From JAWLBR01 sp041687495 (GTDB lineage: Bacteria > Bacillota > Limnochordia > DTU087 > JAAYGB01), in the NCBI GenBank assembly GCA_041687495.1, contig JAWLBR010000074.1, positions 1 through 15,911 of the forward strand: a DNA stretch of 15,911 bases, read 5' to 3'. The notes beneath the pieces were generated by a model. That model saw nothing but the letters and a program-made list of their open reading frames with translations, was not told where the DNA came from and did no database searches. The translations under genes were made by a program, and so were the position numbers. Shown here piece after piece: positions 1-7,501 of this stretch. Each line of letters starts with the position of its first letter. Positions within the stretch are counted from its first letter, which is position 1.

Positions 1-328
1 CGTGCTTTCTCGGCTCGGAGAATTTAGCACTTTACCATTGTAAGCTGGAGTGTCCTTTTCTTCAAAGCCGATTCTTAACCATTACAGGAATGCTCCTTTA
101 GGTCTTTATCAGCAACAAAGATGCCGGGTTCGGTTTGGCCGCTTACCTTCCAGGGTACAGCTGCGGGCCAGCTGTACCCTGGATATGCGCCCAGTTTCTT
201 CATATCTAGCCTCTCTTTCCTAGTTCAACAACTCTCTTTAGCGGTGGGAAATAGGGTTTTGCGCCTAAGACAGAAGGGACAAATGCCACATACAATGAGG
301 CAACGACGAAAGGACGGTTGATGTCCAG
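1..328. other. Intergenic stretch, no supported gene
   Basis: I see no convincing coding region here. A possible 66-residue plus-strand frame at 121-321 has no Shine-Dalgarno sequence, has odd composition and runs straight through a perfect hairpin (150-182), so it is not called. On the minus strand, AGGAG-like motifs are followed only by frames of a few codons. The one structured element is that hairpin, listed separately. The stretch probably contains the promoter of the YmaF-like gene at 329, but I could not identify clear -35 and -10 boxes. Confidence 0.5.
150..182. repeat. Perfect 14-bp inverted repeat, 5-nt loop
   Basis: The left arm CCAGGGTACAGCTG (150-163) and right arm CAGCTGTACCCTGG (169-182) are perfect reverse complements around the loop CGGGC. 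RNA from either strand would form a very stable hairpin. Neither strand has a T-tract after it, so it is not a canonical intrinsic terminator. It could be a terminator without a U-tract for a gene left of the window, a dyad operator, or one copy of a dispersed palindromic element. Confidence 0.85.
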
Positions 329-829
329 ATGTACAGAGATATGCATGGCAGTCCGTACGCTGATGGTATGAACACCAACGATCTATACGAAGACGATGTT
401 TACGGTCTCAGCATGTATGACGACACTGGTGAAACAGACCACTATGAACATGAAGTAGACCTAGAGCAACAGCCCCGTCCAATCTACCGGCCACGGCCAA
501 GACCCGTACCGCTCCCGAGACCAAGACCTGAGGTAAGGCATGTTCACGAATTTGAGACTCTGGTGTCCCGGGTTCAAGGCCATACTCACAGAATGGGCGG
601 TGTCACCTCTGCCGTTGCTGGTGGTCTTGACAGCCACAGGCACCAGTACCAGGGTTGGACCAGTGTCAATGCCGGCCACAGGCACGCCTTCTGCGGGGTT
701 ACCGGTCCAGCAATTCCACTACCAGGTGGCGGGCATACCCACCAGCTCCAAGGCGCAACGTCTTACGATGACGCGCACTCCCATGGCTATTCCGACCGCA
801 CATCGGCAGGTATGCGCAGTCTCACTTGA
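329..829 (+). CDS. YmaF-like His-rich repeat protein
   Basis: This 166-residue protein resembles the YmaF family of Bacillus and relatives, whose function is unknown to me. Residues 1-49 are rich in Asp, Glu and Tyr. Residues 50-70 form an Arg-Pro linker (RPIYRPRPRPVPLPRPRP). Residues 71-152 carry six His-x-His motifs at 71, 85, 103, 117, 136 and 150, most followed within a few residues by a G-x-T/S-like turn. The spacing suggests three tandem units of about 32 residues and makes metal binding plausible, though this is inference. No signal peptide or membrane segment is visible. An AAAGGA motif (309-314) lies 14 bases before the ATG, slightly far. The gene stands alone, with minus-strand terminators of the neighbouring exporter operon directly behind it. 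Confidence 0.75.
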   Translation: MYRDMHGSPYADGMNTNDLYEDDVYGLSMYDDTGETDHYEHEVDLEQQPRPIYRPRPRPVPLPRPRPEVRHVHEFETLVSRVQGHTHRMGGVTSAVAGGLDSHRHQYQGWTSVNAGHRHAFCGVTGPAIPLPGGGHTHQLQGATSYDDAHSHGYSDRTSAGMRSLT

Positions 830-872
830 CTAATATCGGCCACTCAAAAAAAGCGAGGTCCCCTCTTCCTCC

Positions 873-893
873 AAAAAAGGGGTGCCACGCCCC
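873..893 (-). terminator. Intrinsic terminator of the ABC exporter operon
   Basis: Read on the minus strand, GGGGCG-TGG-CACCCC (893 to 879) forms a short GC stem with one internal mismatch, followed at once by six T (878 to 873). A second, weaker GAGG/CCTC stem followed by seven T lies just downstream (about 846-868), so termination may be in tandem. Both lie 80 to 130 bases beyond the permease stop codon. Confidence 0.65.
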
Positions 894-903
894 GAACCCC
901 CAG

Positions 904-933
904 CTGGGGAAGAAGCCGAAAGCTTCTCCCCAG
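904..933. repeat. GC-rich hairpin behind the permease gene
   Basis: CTGGGGAAGAAGC (904-916) pairs with AGCTTCTCCCCAG (921-933) around a CGAA loop, with one bulged A. It has no T-tract on either side. On the minus strand it precedes the T-tract terminator at 873-893 and may stabilise the 3' end of the exporter mRNA. Confidence 0.6.
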
Positions 934-975
934 CCCCGCCACTCTAATCTCCGAGGTCGACTGCTTAGATCTTGG

Positions 976-1758
976 TTAGACTTCTTCTGTGGAAAACCTC
1001 CACACTGCTGCAGCCATGAACAGCGCGATCCAGACCAGCGTGCTGAGTACCATGACCTTAATCCCCTCGGGATGCCCCCCAAGTACCATCGGTTCAACCT
1101 GGCGAAAGAGCAGCCATGGAGTGACCCGCGCCAGGCCTGGCACTAGACTAACCGCGGCATGCTGTCCCAGAGCCAAACTCAACGGAACTCCAACTACGAG
1201 ACCTCTCGTAGAAAACAACACTCCACACAGTATTGTCAATGTCAGGTAGAACAAAGGGCTAAGGGCCAGGAGAACGCTACCGAGAGCAAACTTGCCGGGC
1301 GATACAAAGACACCAGAAAAGGCGTAAGCCTGTAGGTACGCCACCGTTCCCGGGACGACAACCATCGTAACAAGCACTCCTATTGTGTTACCGAGAACCT
1401 TGGACCAGATTACCGCAGAACGGGAAACCGGTTTGGACAACACCCACTCCAAAGTCCCCAACTGCCTTTCACCAACAATGGCATCCTGGACCTTAATGAT
1501 GGCGCCAATAGGCCCGAAGAGGCCGACAAGTACTGAGAACACTCCTACGGCGTTGGACAACCTAGCATCAACTGGCATATCCAGTGAAAAGAACAGGACT
1601 ACGAACAGGCTGCCATTGATCACGGAGAACCACAGCAGACTCTGCACCAGCCCGGTCTTGGTCCCCCACCAGTCAGCGTTTTCTTTGGCAAGAAGATTTC
1701 TGAATCCAGCCCACCATCCGTGGGCCTCAACTAGTTGGTGTGAGTCACTGCTTGCCAT
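976..1758 (-). CDS. ABC-2 type transporter permease
   Basis: This 260-residue membrane protein has about six hydrophobic segments (near 40-58, 70-90, 121-142, 156-182, 186-208 and 233-254). Between the second and third is the GERQLGTLEWVLSKPVSR stretch (96-113), typical of ABC-2 permeases of the NatB/Nos type. It should form the membrane part of an exporter with the ATPase encoded just upstream; the substrate is unknown. The start is set at 1758, where a GGAGGTGAGG sequence lies a few bases upstream. A longer frame to 1818 would extend deep into the ATPase gene without such a signal. The chosen start overlaps the end of the ATPase gene by 14 bases, which implies translational coupling. No accessory periplasmic or outer-membrane gene is nearby. 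Confidence 0.88.
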   Translation of the reverse strand: MASSDSHQLVEAHGWWAGFRNLLAKENADWWGTKTGLVQSLLWFSVINGSLFVVLFFSLDMPVDARLSNAVGVFSVLVGLFGPIGAIIKVQDAIVGERQLGTLEWVLSKPVSRSAVIWSKVLGNTIGVLVTMVVVPGTVAYLQAYAFSGVFVSPGKFALGSVLLALSPLFYLTLTILCGVLFSTRGLVVGVPLSLALGQHAAVSLVPGLARVTPWLLFRQVEPMVLGGHPEGIKVMVLSTLVWIALFMAAAVWRFSTEEV

Positions 1759-2716
1759 CGTCCTCACCTCCCACAAGATGAATGAAGATGTCCTCCAGCT
1801 CAGGAGCCTGAAGCCCAAACCCTGTGACTATCACACTTGTGTCGGCCAGGACAGTACGCAGGAGACGGGCCTCGGCTTCTTGATCATCAGAGACCTGAAT
1901 TTGCAGGACAGCATCGGATGGCTGCATCCGCACCTGCACCGAAATTACCCACGGAAGTCTTTGCAACATAGACACGGCTCGGTTTGGGTCGCCCTTGATT
2001 GTCATTGAATAGACAGAGCCCGCCCCATGCTCCAGTAGCTCCCCAACGTCGGCTTGTGTCACCAGTCGGCCGTGATCCAAAATGGCGACGCCGTCAGCTA
2101 CCCGTTGCACGTCAGATAGGATGTGGGTCGAGTACAAAACGGTGGTTCGCTCCCGCAGGCGGTTCATGATGTCTAGAACAGCTTTGCGACCCATGGGATC
2201 CAGCGAGGCCGTAGGCTCGTCTAGGATCAGCAGTTCGGGATTGTTGATCTGCGCCTGAGCTATTCCCAGCCTCTGTCTCTCTCCTCCCGACAGCTGCCCC
2301 ACAGGGCAATCCAGCTTGTCCACTAGACCCACCAGTTCAAGGCTCTCTTGTACCCGACCCTCGATTAGCCTCTGGGGTCCCCGATAGAAGAAGCCAGCTA
2401 CGAAACGCAGTGTCTGCCCAACGGTCATCCGCCGATAGAAGCGATAATCCTGGGCTAGATATCCAACCCGCCGACGCAGCTGGATGCTCTCCGTCACCAT
2501 GTCGTACCCTAGGATAGTACCACCGCCACTGCTGGGGCGGATCAACCCCAACAGAAGTTTCACCGTTGTCGACTTTCCCGCCCCGTTACGACCGAGGAAA
2601 GCAAAAATTGAGTTCTTCGGGACCGTGAGGCTCAAATCTGTAACCGCCCTTGTTCTGCCATAGAACTTGGTCAAATTGTCAGTCTGAATTACCCAATCGG
2701 ATCTCGTTCTGGTCAT
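1745..2716 (-). CDS. ABC transporter ATP-binding protein (ABC-2 exporter)
   Basis: This 323-residue cytoplasmic ATPase powers the exporter whose permease gene overlaps its 3' end. All nucleotide-binding motifs are present: Walker A GRNGAGKST (42-50), signature LSGGERQRLG (142-151), Walker B LLILDEP (162-168) followed by the D-loop ASLD, and the switch histidine in STHIL (H198). A C-terminal extension of about 90 residues (230-323) resembles the regulatory tail common in CcmA/NatA-type exporter ATPases. The start is supported by AAGGGAAG about nine bases before the ATG. The gene is divergent from the solute-binding protein gene. That protein belongs to an importer class, so the two are unlikely to work together. 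Confidence 0.93.
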   Translation of the reverse strand: MTRTRSDWVIQTDNLTKFYGRTRAVTDLSLTVPKNSIFAFLGRNGAGKSTTVKLLLGLIRPSSGGGTILGYDMVTESIQLRRRVGYLAQDYRFYRRMTVGQTLRFVAGFFYRGPQRLIEGRVQESLELVGLVDKLDCPVGQLSGGERQRLGIAQAQINNPELLILDEPTASLDPMGRKAVLDIMNRLRERTTVLYSTHILSDVQRVADGVAILDHGRLVTQADVGELLEHGAGSVYSMTIKGDPNRAVSMLQRLPWVISVQVRMQPSDAVLQIQVSDDQEAEARLLRTVLADTSVIVTGFGLQAPELEDIFIHLVGGEDDGKQ

Positions 2717-2872
2717 ACAGTCACTTCCCTTATATTGCTATCGTGATCTACCTTACTCTCAACTCGCATCAATCTACGCAATTCTACTCAAACATCACAA
2801 CAACTAAACCAACTATTAGCTCAGGCAAACTACTTGAAATTCCGGACAAATACTAAATTCACTCGTTTTGTG

Positions 2873-2929
2873 ATCCACCTTGCGGTAATGAGTAAAATTG
2901 TGGATTAATGGTAACAATTTGGTTATAAT
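2873..2929 (+). promoter_or_regulatory. Promoter of the solute-binding protein gene
   Basis: A perfect -10 hexamer TATAAT lies at 2924-2929. The -35 region is poor: TGGATT at 2901-2906 gives a 17-bp spacer. An inverted repeat ATCCAC (2873-2878) / GTGGAT (2900-2905) overlaps this weak -35, which would suit control by an activator or repressor. The operator role is inference. Confidence 0.55.
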
Positions 2930-2973
2930 GAAGATGCGGACTTACCAATCCACATCATGGAAGGAGCTGCGTT

Positions 2974-4878
2974 ATGAACAACAAAAGAAGTCTGCTGTAC
3001 GTCAGTCTCGCCGCTTTGTTGGTGCTCACGCTATCTTTGGTAGCCCAAGCATACAACGAGTCTCCGATGCTGACCGAGCTCGTCAAAGCGGGCAAATTGC
3101 CCCCTGTCGACGAACGCTTGCCAAAGGAACCAATGGTCTTGGAACCGCTCAACGAGGTAGGGCAATATGGTGGTACGCTTCGATCTTCAACTACAGAGCC
3201 TAATGCCTGGCAAAGCGATGGGCATGCCCATATGCGTTTGCCGTATCTTCTGTGGGTAGATCGAACCGGGTCCAAAGTCACTCCATATTTTGCCAAAGGG
3301 TATGAATTTACCAACGGCAATAAGACCCTGACTCTGTTCCTGCGAGAGGGTATGAAGTGGTCAGACGGTCACCCGTTCACTGCCGACGACATCATGTTCT
3401 GGTGGGAGGATCAAATCCTCAACGACGAGATTACTCCGACTAAACCCAGCATCTGGAAGTCAGGCGGGGAGCTTGCTAAGTTTACCAAGGTCGACGACTA
3501 TACACTTCAGATCGACTTCGCCGCTCCTTACCAGCCAATCTTGTCGTACATTGCTTACTGGGGCTCCATGCAAAGCAACATGTTCCAGCCAAAGCACTAC
3601 CTCAAGAAGTGGCATATCAAGTATAATCCAGAAGCCAACGAATTGGCTAGACAGGAAGGATATGAGTTCTGGTATCAGGCTTACAACGCCCATGCCAACA
3701 TCACTCCTTCCCAGACCGACCTGGATCTTCCTACGGTGAATCCGTGGGTAGTCGTTCAGCGCAATCCAAGCCGGATTGTTCTGGAGAGAAATCCGTACTA
3801 TCCGTTGGTCGACACCGCTGGCAACCAGCTTCCCTACATCGACCGAGTCACCGTCGATGTGGCTGAACGGGAAACCATGGTCATTAAGGCAACCAGTGGT
3901 GAACTGGACTTTGCCGGAATGAACCTTGAAGTCAGCGACACTCCTATTCTCAAAGAGAATGAGCAGCGGGGCGACTACGTCACCTATCTGTGGCCAAGTA
4001 CGATGACCAGCGAAATTGCCTTTGGCTTCAACCTAGCTCACCCCGACCCAGCACAGAGGGACATCTATCAGGATGTTCGCTTCCGGCGAGCCATGTCACT
4101 GGCCATTGATCGGGATGAGATCAATGACTTGGTCTTCTTTGGCCAAGGAGTGCCGATGCAGACCACTGTCCATCCTGACGCCAGCTACTATAAAGACAAG
4201 TGGGGCGAAGCTTACACTGAATATGACCCAGAGCAAGCCAGCCAGCTGTTAGATGAGATGGGGCTGAAGCGGGGTTCAGACGGTATGCGTCGGCGACCTG
4301 ATGGTCAGCCGCTGGTAGTTACCATTGACTACTCAGCAACTCTGCCCTTTGCCAATGAGACTCTGGAGCTGGTCAAGAGCTATTGGGAAGATGTAGGCGT
4401 ACGGGTAGCGCTCAAATCCCACGAGCGTTCACTCTACACCACCATGTATGAAGCAGGGGACGTCGGAGTTGGCGTCTGGCACATCGACAGAATGGTCGAG
4501 TCCAAGGTCAATCTACCAGATATGACCAAGTTCAACCCCAAATCCGAGGTTGCCTGGGGCTACGCCTGGAAGCACTGGCTCGATACCAACGGTGCCTCTG
4601 GTGAAAAGCCGTCTGGCAAAGCAGCTGAGGACTTCCTAGGCTTCATGGACGCTTTTTCCCGGTGGTACAGCGTCACCTCTAACGAGGAGTACCTGCAGGT
4701 AGCTGAGGAAATCTGGGAGAACCAAGCTGAGAATCTGTGGATCGTCGGTACTGTTGGTCTGTCCCGACACCCAATTCTCAAGTCCAACCGACTGCACAAC
4801 TTCCCAGAGGAATGTCCTTGGGGCGACGATATGAGCTGGTGGAGGATTGCCTTCCCAGAACAATGGTACATCAAGTAG
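2974..4878 (+). CDS. ABC transporter solute-binding protein, family 5
   Basis: This 634-residue extracytoplasmic protein is of the oligopeptide/oligosaccharide-binding type (SBP_bac_5). Residues 1-26 look like a signal peptide: basic start, then the hydrophobic core LAALLVLTLSLVAQA, cleaved after AQA. No lipobox cysteine is seen. Family hallmarks are YGGTLR near residue 64, the REGMKWSDGHPFTADD stretch near 125-140 and the VRFRRAMSLAIDRDEI stretch near 370. The start is fixed by AAGGAG (2961-2966) seven bases before the ATG. No importer permease or ATPase gene lies in the window, so it is an orphan whose partners must be elsewhere. A peptide or carbohydrate ligand cannot be decided from sequence. 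The gene is monocistronic, with its own promoter and a strong terminator. Confidence 0.92.
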   Translation: MNNKRSLLYVSLAALLVLTLSLVAQAYNESPMLTELVKAGKLPPVDERLPKEPMVLEPLNEVGQYGGTLRSSTTEPNAWQSDGHAHMRLPYLLWVDRTGSKVTPYFAKGYEFTNGNKTLTLFLREGMKWSDGHPFTADDIMFWWEDQILNDEITPTKPSIWKSGGELAKFTKVDDYTLQIDFAAPYQPILSYIAYWGSMQSNMFQPKHYLKKWHIKYNPEANELARQEGYEFWYQAYNAHANITPSQTDLDLPTVNPWVVVQRNPSRIVLERNPYYPLVDTAGNQLPYIDRVTVDVAERETMVIKATSGELDFAGMNLEVSDTPILKENEQRGDYVTYLWPSTMTSEIAFGFNLAHPDPAQRDIYQDVRFRRAMSLAIDRDEINDLVFFGQGVPMQTTVHPDASYYKDKWGEAYTEYDPEQASQLLDEMGLKRGSDGMRRRPDGQPLVVTIDYSATLPFANETLELVKSYWEDVGVRVALKSHERSLYTTMYEAGDVGVGVWHIDRMVESKVNLPDMTKFNPKSEVAWGYAWKHWLDTNGASGEKPSGKAAEDFLGFMDAFSRWYSVTSNEEYLQVAEEIWENQAENLWIVGTVGLSRHPILKSNRLHNFPEECPWGDDMSWWRIAFPEQWYIK

Positions 4879-4896
4879 ACATAGCTTAGCATTAGT

Positions 4897-4926
4897 AAAA
4901 GGGCAGCGGTAATCCGCTGCCCTTTT
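4897..4926. terminator. Bidirectional intrinsic terminator
   Basis: AAAAGGGCAGCGG (4897-4909) and CCGCTGCCCTTTT (4914-4926) pair perfectly around TAAT. The A/T ends give a T-tract in both directions, so it serves the solute-binding protein gene (+) and the convergent nucleotidyltransferase operon (-). Confidence 0.92.
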
Positions 4927-4973
4927 CGTTCCACTGATTTAGGACACAAGGGATTAAGCTCAACGCCATGACG

Positions 4974-5786
4974 CTATTGCCTATCACGGGCTTCTTGCGT
5001 ATTCCCGTCCCCAGATATGCCACGAATCTTCGCTACCATGCAGTGGACAAACTCGGCGGTAATTGGGTAAGTGGCCTCGTCTACAACATCCCCATTCCGG
5101 TAATCTTCACGCCATTTTAGCGCTTGTGCAATCAACCAGGAATACTCCGGAAGCTCAGCTTGTGCCCATGCGGCAGCTCTCCGCTTTGACACCTGCTCTT
5201 TGAAGCGCAGTGTGTAAAGGGCCCTACACATGGTCAGGATGGCATAGGATTGATACGGTCGAGAGTTCCGAGTGGCCTCTACATGCTCATACCAGCTCAA
5301 GGCATGTTCCCTTACCGCTGCAATGAACTCTTCTTGAGAAATTGGGTCGATTAGTGTTTCTGGGCACGGCCCCATAAGAGTGATCCCGTATTCCTGTACA
5401 AAGTACCAATTCATCAGCCAATCGCTATTTGCGGGCACCATGTGCAATGGTTCGCCGGGGCTGATGACTGCCATTGTGCTGACTTTCCATTTGAACGTCT
5501 TCAGAGCATCAAGGGAAATGTACTGCACCTCGATGCGGTCATCCCACTGTCTGTGCTCTCCTGCAAAGTCGGCATGCATCTTCTCTAGAAGTAGTAACTC
5601 ACGTTCATTGATGTCACCAGACAGGGCTGCCATCAGATCAAGATCACTGATCTCCCAGTCGAAGTCCCCCCAGACTGAAGAACCATACAGATAACAGCCG
5701 ATTAGCTTTTTTCCCAAAACTGCTTTCACTTCAGTTAGCAGCGCATCGACTATCGGGCCCACAGCTGGGTGCGTGGTTCGCGTCAT
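4974..5786 (-). CDS. AadA-like aminoglycoside adenylyltransferase domain protein
   Basis: This 270-residue protein matches AadA/ANT(3'')(9) nucleotidyltransferases over its full length. The N-terminal domain has GSSVWG (35-40) and the metal-binding pair SDLDLM (D48, D50). E86 in RIEVQ fits the position of the catalytic base. The C-terminal helical part (from about 125) aligns with AadA through the ILTMCRALY, AAAWAQAELP and EFVHCM stretches. From my recollection of AadA, the acidic residues that bind streptomycin fall in a loop that here reads NSRPYQSY, so the substrate may not be streptomycin. AGAGGT precedes the ATG. The regulator gene ends 18 bases upstream, implying one transcript and an antibiotic-responsive unit. 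Resistance activity is inferred, not shown. Confidence 0.82.
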   Translation of the reverse strand: MTRTTHPAVGPIVDALLTEVKAVLGKKLIGCYLYGSSVWGDFDWEISDLDLMAALSGDINERELLLLEKMHADFAGEHRQWDDRIEVQYISLDALKTFKWKVSTMAVISPGEPLHMVPANSDWLMNWYFVQEYGITLMGPCPETLIDPISQEEFIAAVREHALSWYEHVEATRNSRPYQSYAILTMCRALYTLRFKEQVSKRRAAAWAQAELPEYSWLIAQALKWREDYRNGDVVDEATYPITAEFVHCMVAKIRGISGDGNTQEARDRQ

Positions 5787-5804
5787 TTCGCCTACCTCTT
5801 TCTC

Positions 5805-6665
5805 CTATTCTTTGACGATGGGGATATGCACCTCACAGCGGTAGTCTTCTGAATTTCCGCTACCCGGTGGGTAGACCTCCAACTGCGGAGCATCGGCTAT
5901 CTCGTAGCCGGTAGCCGGAACCCACTCTGAGAAAATCCGGTTCCACACTTCTTGAATGGCATTGGGCATCGGTCCCACCGACTCAAACACAGCCCAAGTC
6001 GCAGCCGGGATATGCTTCTCCACCATACCTTCGGGAACTGGAGCATCTTTCGTTTCCACTGCAATGAGATACGTCCACTGATCCTGTTCAGAACTATACT
6101 CCATACAGACGCCAAGTAGGGGCGCCGTCGGGTTGAGCTGCGCAATCTGATCAGACACACCGGTCTGATTGCACTCCTGCCAAAACTCCGGAATGCGGCG
6201 GGTGTTCTCACCATCCCGGTTTGACACCCGCAGAGCTTTGCCAACAACCCGGTATCCAGCTTTCTCTTCAATTTTGTACTCCATGTCTTTGTCTCCCTTG
6301 AGCGAAATGTGAAAGGATATCCGAGGATATGCTCTTAGGCTCATCCCCACTTGGCGCGCTGCCGAAGGCGACACACCATGCAGTCTTTGGAATGCCTTCG
6401 AAAATGACTCGGGCGTGCTGTATCCGTACTTGAGAGCAACGTCCAGCACCCGGGTATCCGAAGCAGCCAGTTCTTGAGCAGCCAGCGTTAGCTTCCGACG
6501 CCGAACATACTCGGCAACAGTCACCCCTGTGAGCATGTGAAACATGCGCTGGAAGTGAAAGGGAGAGGACAAAGCAGCCTTGGCCGCCCCCTCGATCTCT
6601 AGTGGTCCTTCCATGTGTTGCTCCAGATAGTCCAAAGCCGATTTCATCCGGTCAAGCCATTCCAT
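5805..6665 (-). CDS. AraC-family regulator with GyrI-like ligand domain
   Basis: This 286-residue transcription factor has the Rob/BmrR-style architecture. Residues about 8-105 form an AraC double helix-turn-helix, with FHFQRMFHMLTGVTVAEYVR in the first part and ALKYGYSTPESFSKAFQRLH in the second. Residues about 128-286 form a GyrI-like effector domain (EYKIEEKAGYRVVGKA near its start, WAVFESVGPMP later), a fold known to bind drugs or other amphipathic ligands. GAGGAG lies 12 bases before the ATG. It is the first gene of a pair with the AadA-like enzyme and probably controls that operon and perhaps the divergent acetyltransferase gene. Inside the gene, a strong Shine-Dalgarno sequence precedes Met128 (6284) and could give a free GyrI-like domain. 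Confidence 0.9.
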   Translation of the reverse strand: MEWLDRMKSALDYLEQHMEGPLEIEGAAKAALSSPFHFQRMFHMLTGVTVAEYVRRRKLTLAAQELAASDTRVLDVALKYGYSTPESFSKAFQRLHGVSPSAARQVGMSLRAYPRISFHISLKGDKDMEYKIEEKAGYRVVGKALRVSNRDGENTRRIPEFWQECNQTGVSDQIAQLNPTAPLLGVCMEYSSEQDQWTYLIAVETKDAPVPEGMVEKHIPAATWAVFESVGPMPNAIQEVWNRIFSEWVPATGYEIADAPQLEVYPPGSGNSEDYRCEVHIPIVKE

Positions 6666-6734
6666 AGACTGCGGTCACTCCTCTCACTGCAATGGTAACA
6701 TCAGACCCCAACTGTGTCCTGACATTCCGTGCCC

Positions 6735-6790
6735 ACTCTTGACAGGTTTCCTGCCCAAAGGAAACTCTTGACCCATAGGGACATTCCCTA
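6735..6790. promoter_or_regulatory. Repeat-rich divergent control region
   Basis: This lies between the AraC-type regulator (-) and the acetyltransferase gene (+). It holds a direct repeat ACTCTTGAC (6735-6743 and 6764-6772), an inverted repeat GTTTCC-N8-GGAAAC (6746-6765) and a perfect short palindrome TAGGGA-CAT-TCCCTA (6776-6790). TTGACA (6739) and TTGACC (6768) could serve as -35 boxes, but no convincing -10 follows at 17 bp. The clustering fits binding sites for the neighbouring AraC-type regulator, which is inference. Confidence 0.45.
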
Positions 6791-6956
6791 CTTGTCGATT
6801 TCTTCCTTTGCTGTAGTTCACGGTGGGGCTGTGTTCCATGCCTTTTCACTAGGTTGCGCAGAGGGACGGTCGAGATAAGTGAGGGAGATAAATTCCCATT
6901 CGCGGCAAGGAAGAAGACCAGTAACTGCGAAGTATCTGAACGGGGGGATGAAAATG

Positions 6957-7454
6957 ATGGCAATCAGACCTATGGAGAGTAACGATACTACGTTCATGGA
7001 GGAGATGCTCTATGCCATGGTCTACGTACGCCCTGGGGAGAGCAAACCCCCGATGGAGGAAGTACTGACCACACCCAGCATAGCCCACTACGTAACGGGG
7101 TTGGGGACAAAGACTAGCGATCGGGCTTTTGTTGCCGTCGATGCAAACGGAAACCGAGTCGGGGCAGCATGGTACAGGCTCTTTACCGAAGAGGATCAGG
7201 GATATGGCTTTGTTGGCCCAGACATTCCAGAGCTCGGCATCGCAGTTTGTGCCGGCTGCAGGGGCCAAGGCATTGGCACTCAACTGCTGCAAACCTTGAT
7301 TACCCAAGCCTGCCGAGACGGCTATCGCCATCTGTCTTTGAGCGTTGATCCAGATAACCCCGCACTCAACCTATACCAGAGATCAGGATTCAGGAAGGTT
7401 GGAGAGAGTGGTACATCCTGGACGATGCAGCTTGATCTGCCGTCCACACCTTAA
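6957..7454 (+). CDS. GNAT-family N-acetyltransferase
   Basis: This protein of about 165 residues has the GNAT fold. The acetyl-CoA motif is clear in ELGIAVCAGCRGQGIGTQLL, where RGQGIG matches the Q/R-x-x-G-x-G/A pyrophosphate loop. It is followed by the LSVDPDNPALNLYQRSGF stretch, the usual motif B region ending in a Tyr-containing helix. The substrate is unknown. The frame is open to a GTG at 6879, but three clustered ATGs (6948, 6954, 6957) follow a GGGGGG ribosome binding site at 6942-6947. I take the last one, which gives MAIRPMESND. It is divergent from the AraC/AadA-like pair, so it might also act on a drug or toxic amine, but nothing in the sequence proves that. It converges on the small gene at 7502 with no clear terminator between. 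Confidence 0.87.
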   Translation: MAIRPMESNDTTFMEEMLYAMVYVRPGESKPPMEEVLTTPSIAHYVTGLGTKTSDRAFVAVDANGNRVGAAWYRLFTEEDQGYGFVGPDIPELGIAVCAGCRGQGIGTQLLQTLITQACRDGYRHLSLSVDPDNPALNLYQRSGFRKVGESGTSWTMQLDLPSTP

Positions 7455-7501
7455 GAGGAGCTCCCGAACCAATGCATCTCTGGCGGCATATTCACGCAAG
7501 A

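Noticed and set aside
121..321. 66-codon plus-strand open frame before the YmaF-like gene
   Set aside because: No Shine-Dalgarno sequence, unlikely composition, and its codons include the perfect hairpin at 150-182.
1385..2008. 207-codon plus-strand open frame
   Set aside because: It is antisense to the ABC permease and ATPase genes, which have all family motifs and good ribosome binding sites; its translation shows no recognisable domain.
976..4878. One ABC transporter made of the minus-strand ATPase/permease and the plus-strand solute-binding protein
   Set aside because: The membrane pair is of the ABC-2 exporter type, whereas family-5 binding proteins work with OppB/OppC-type importers; they are also divergently transcribed.
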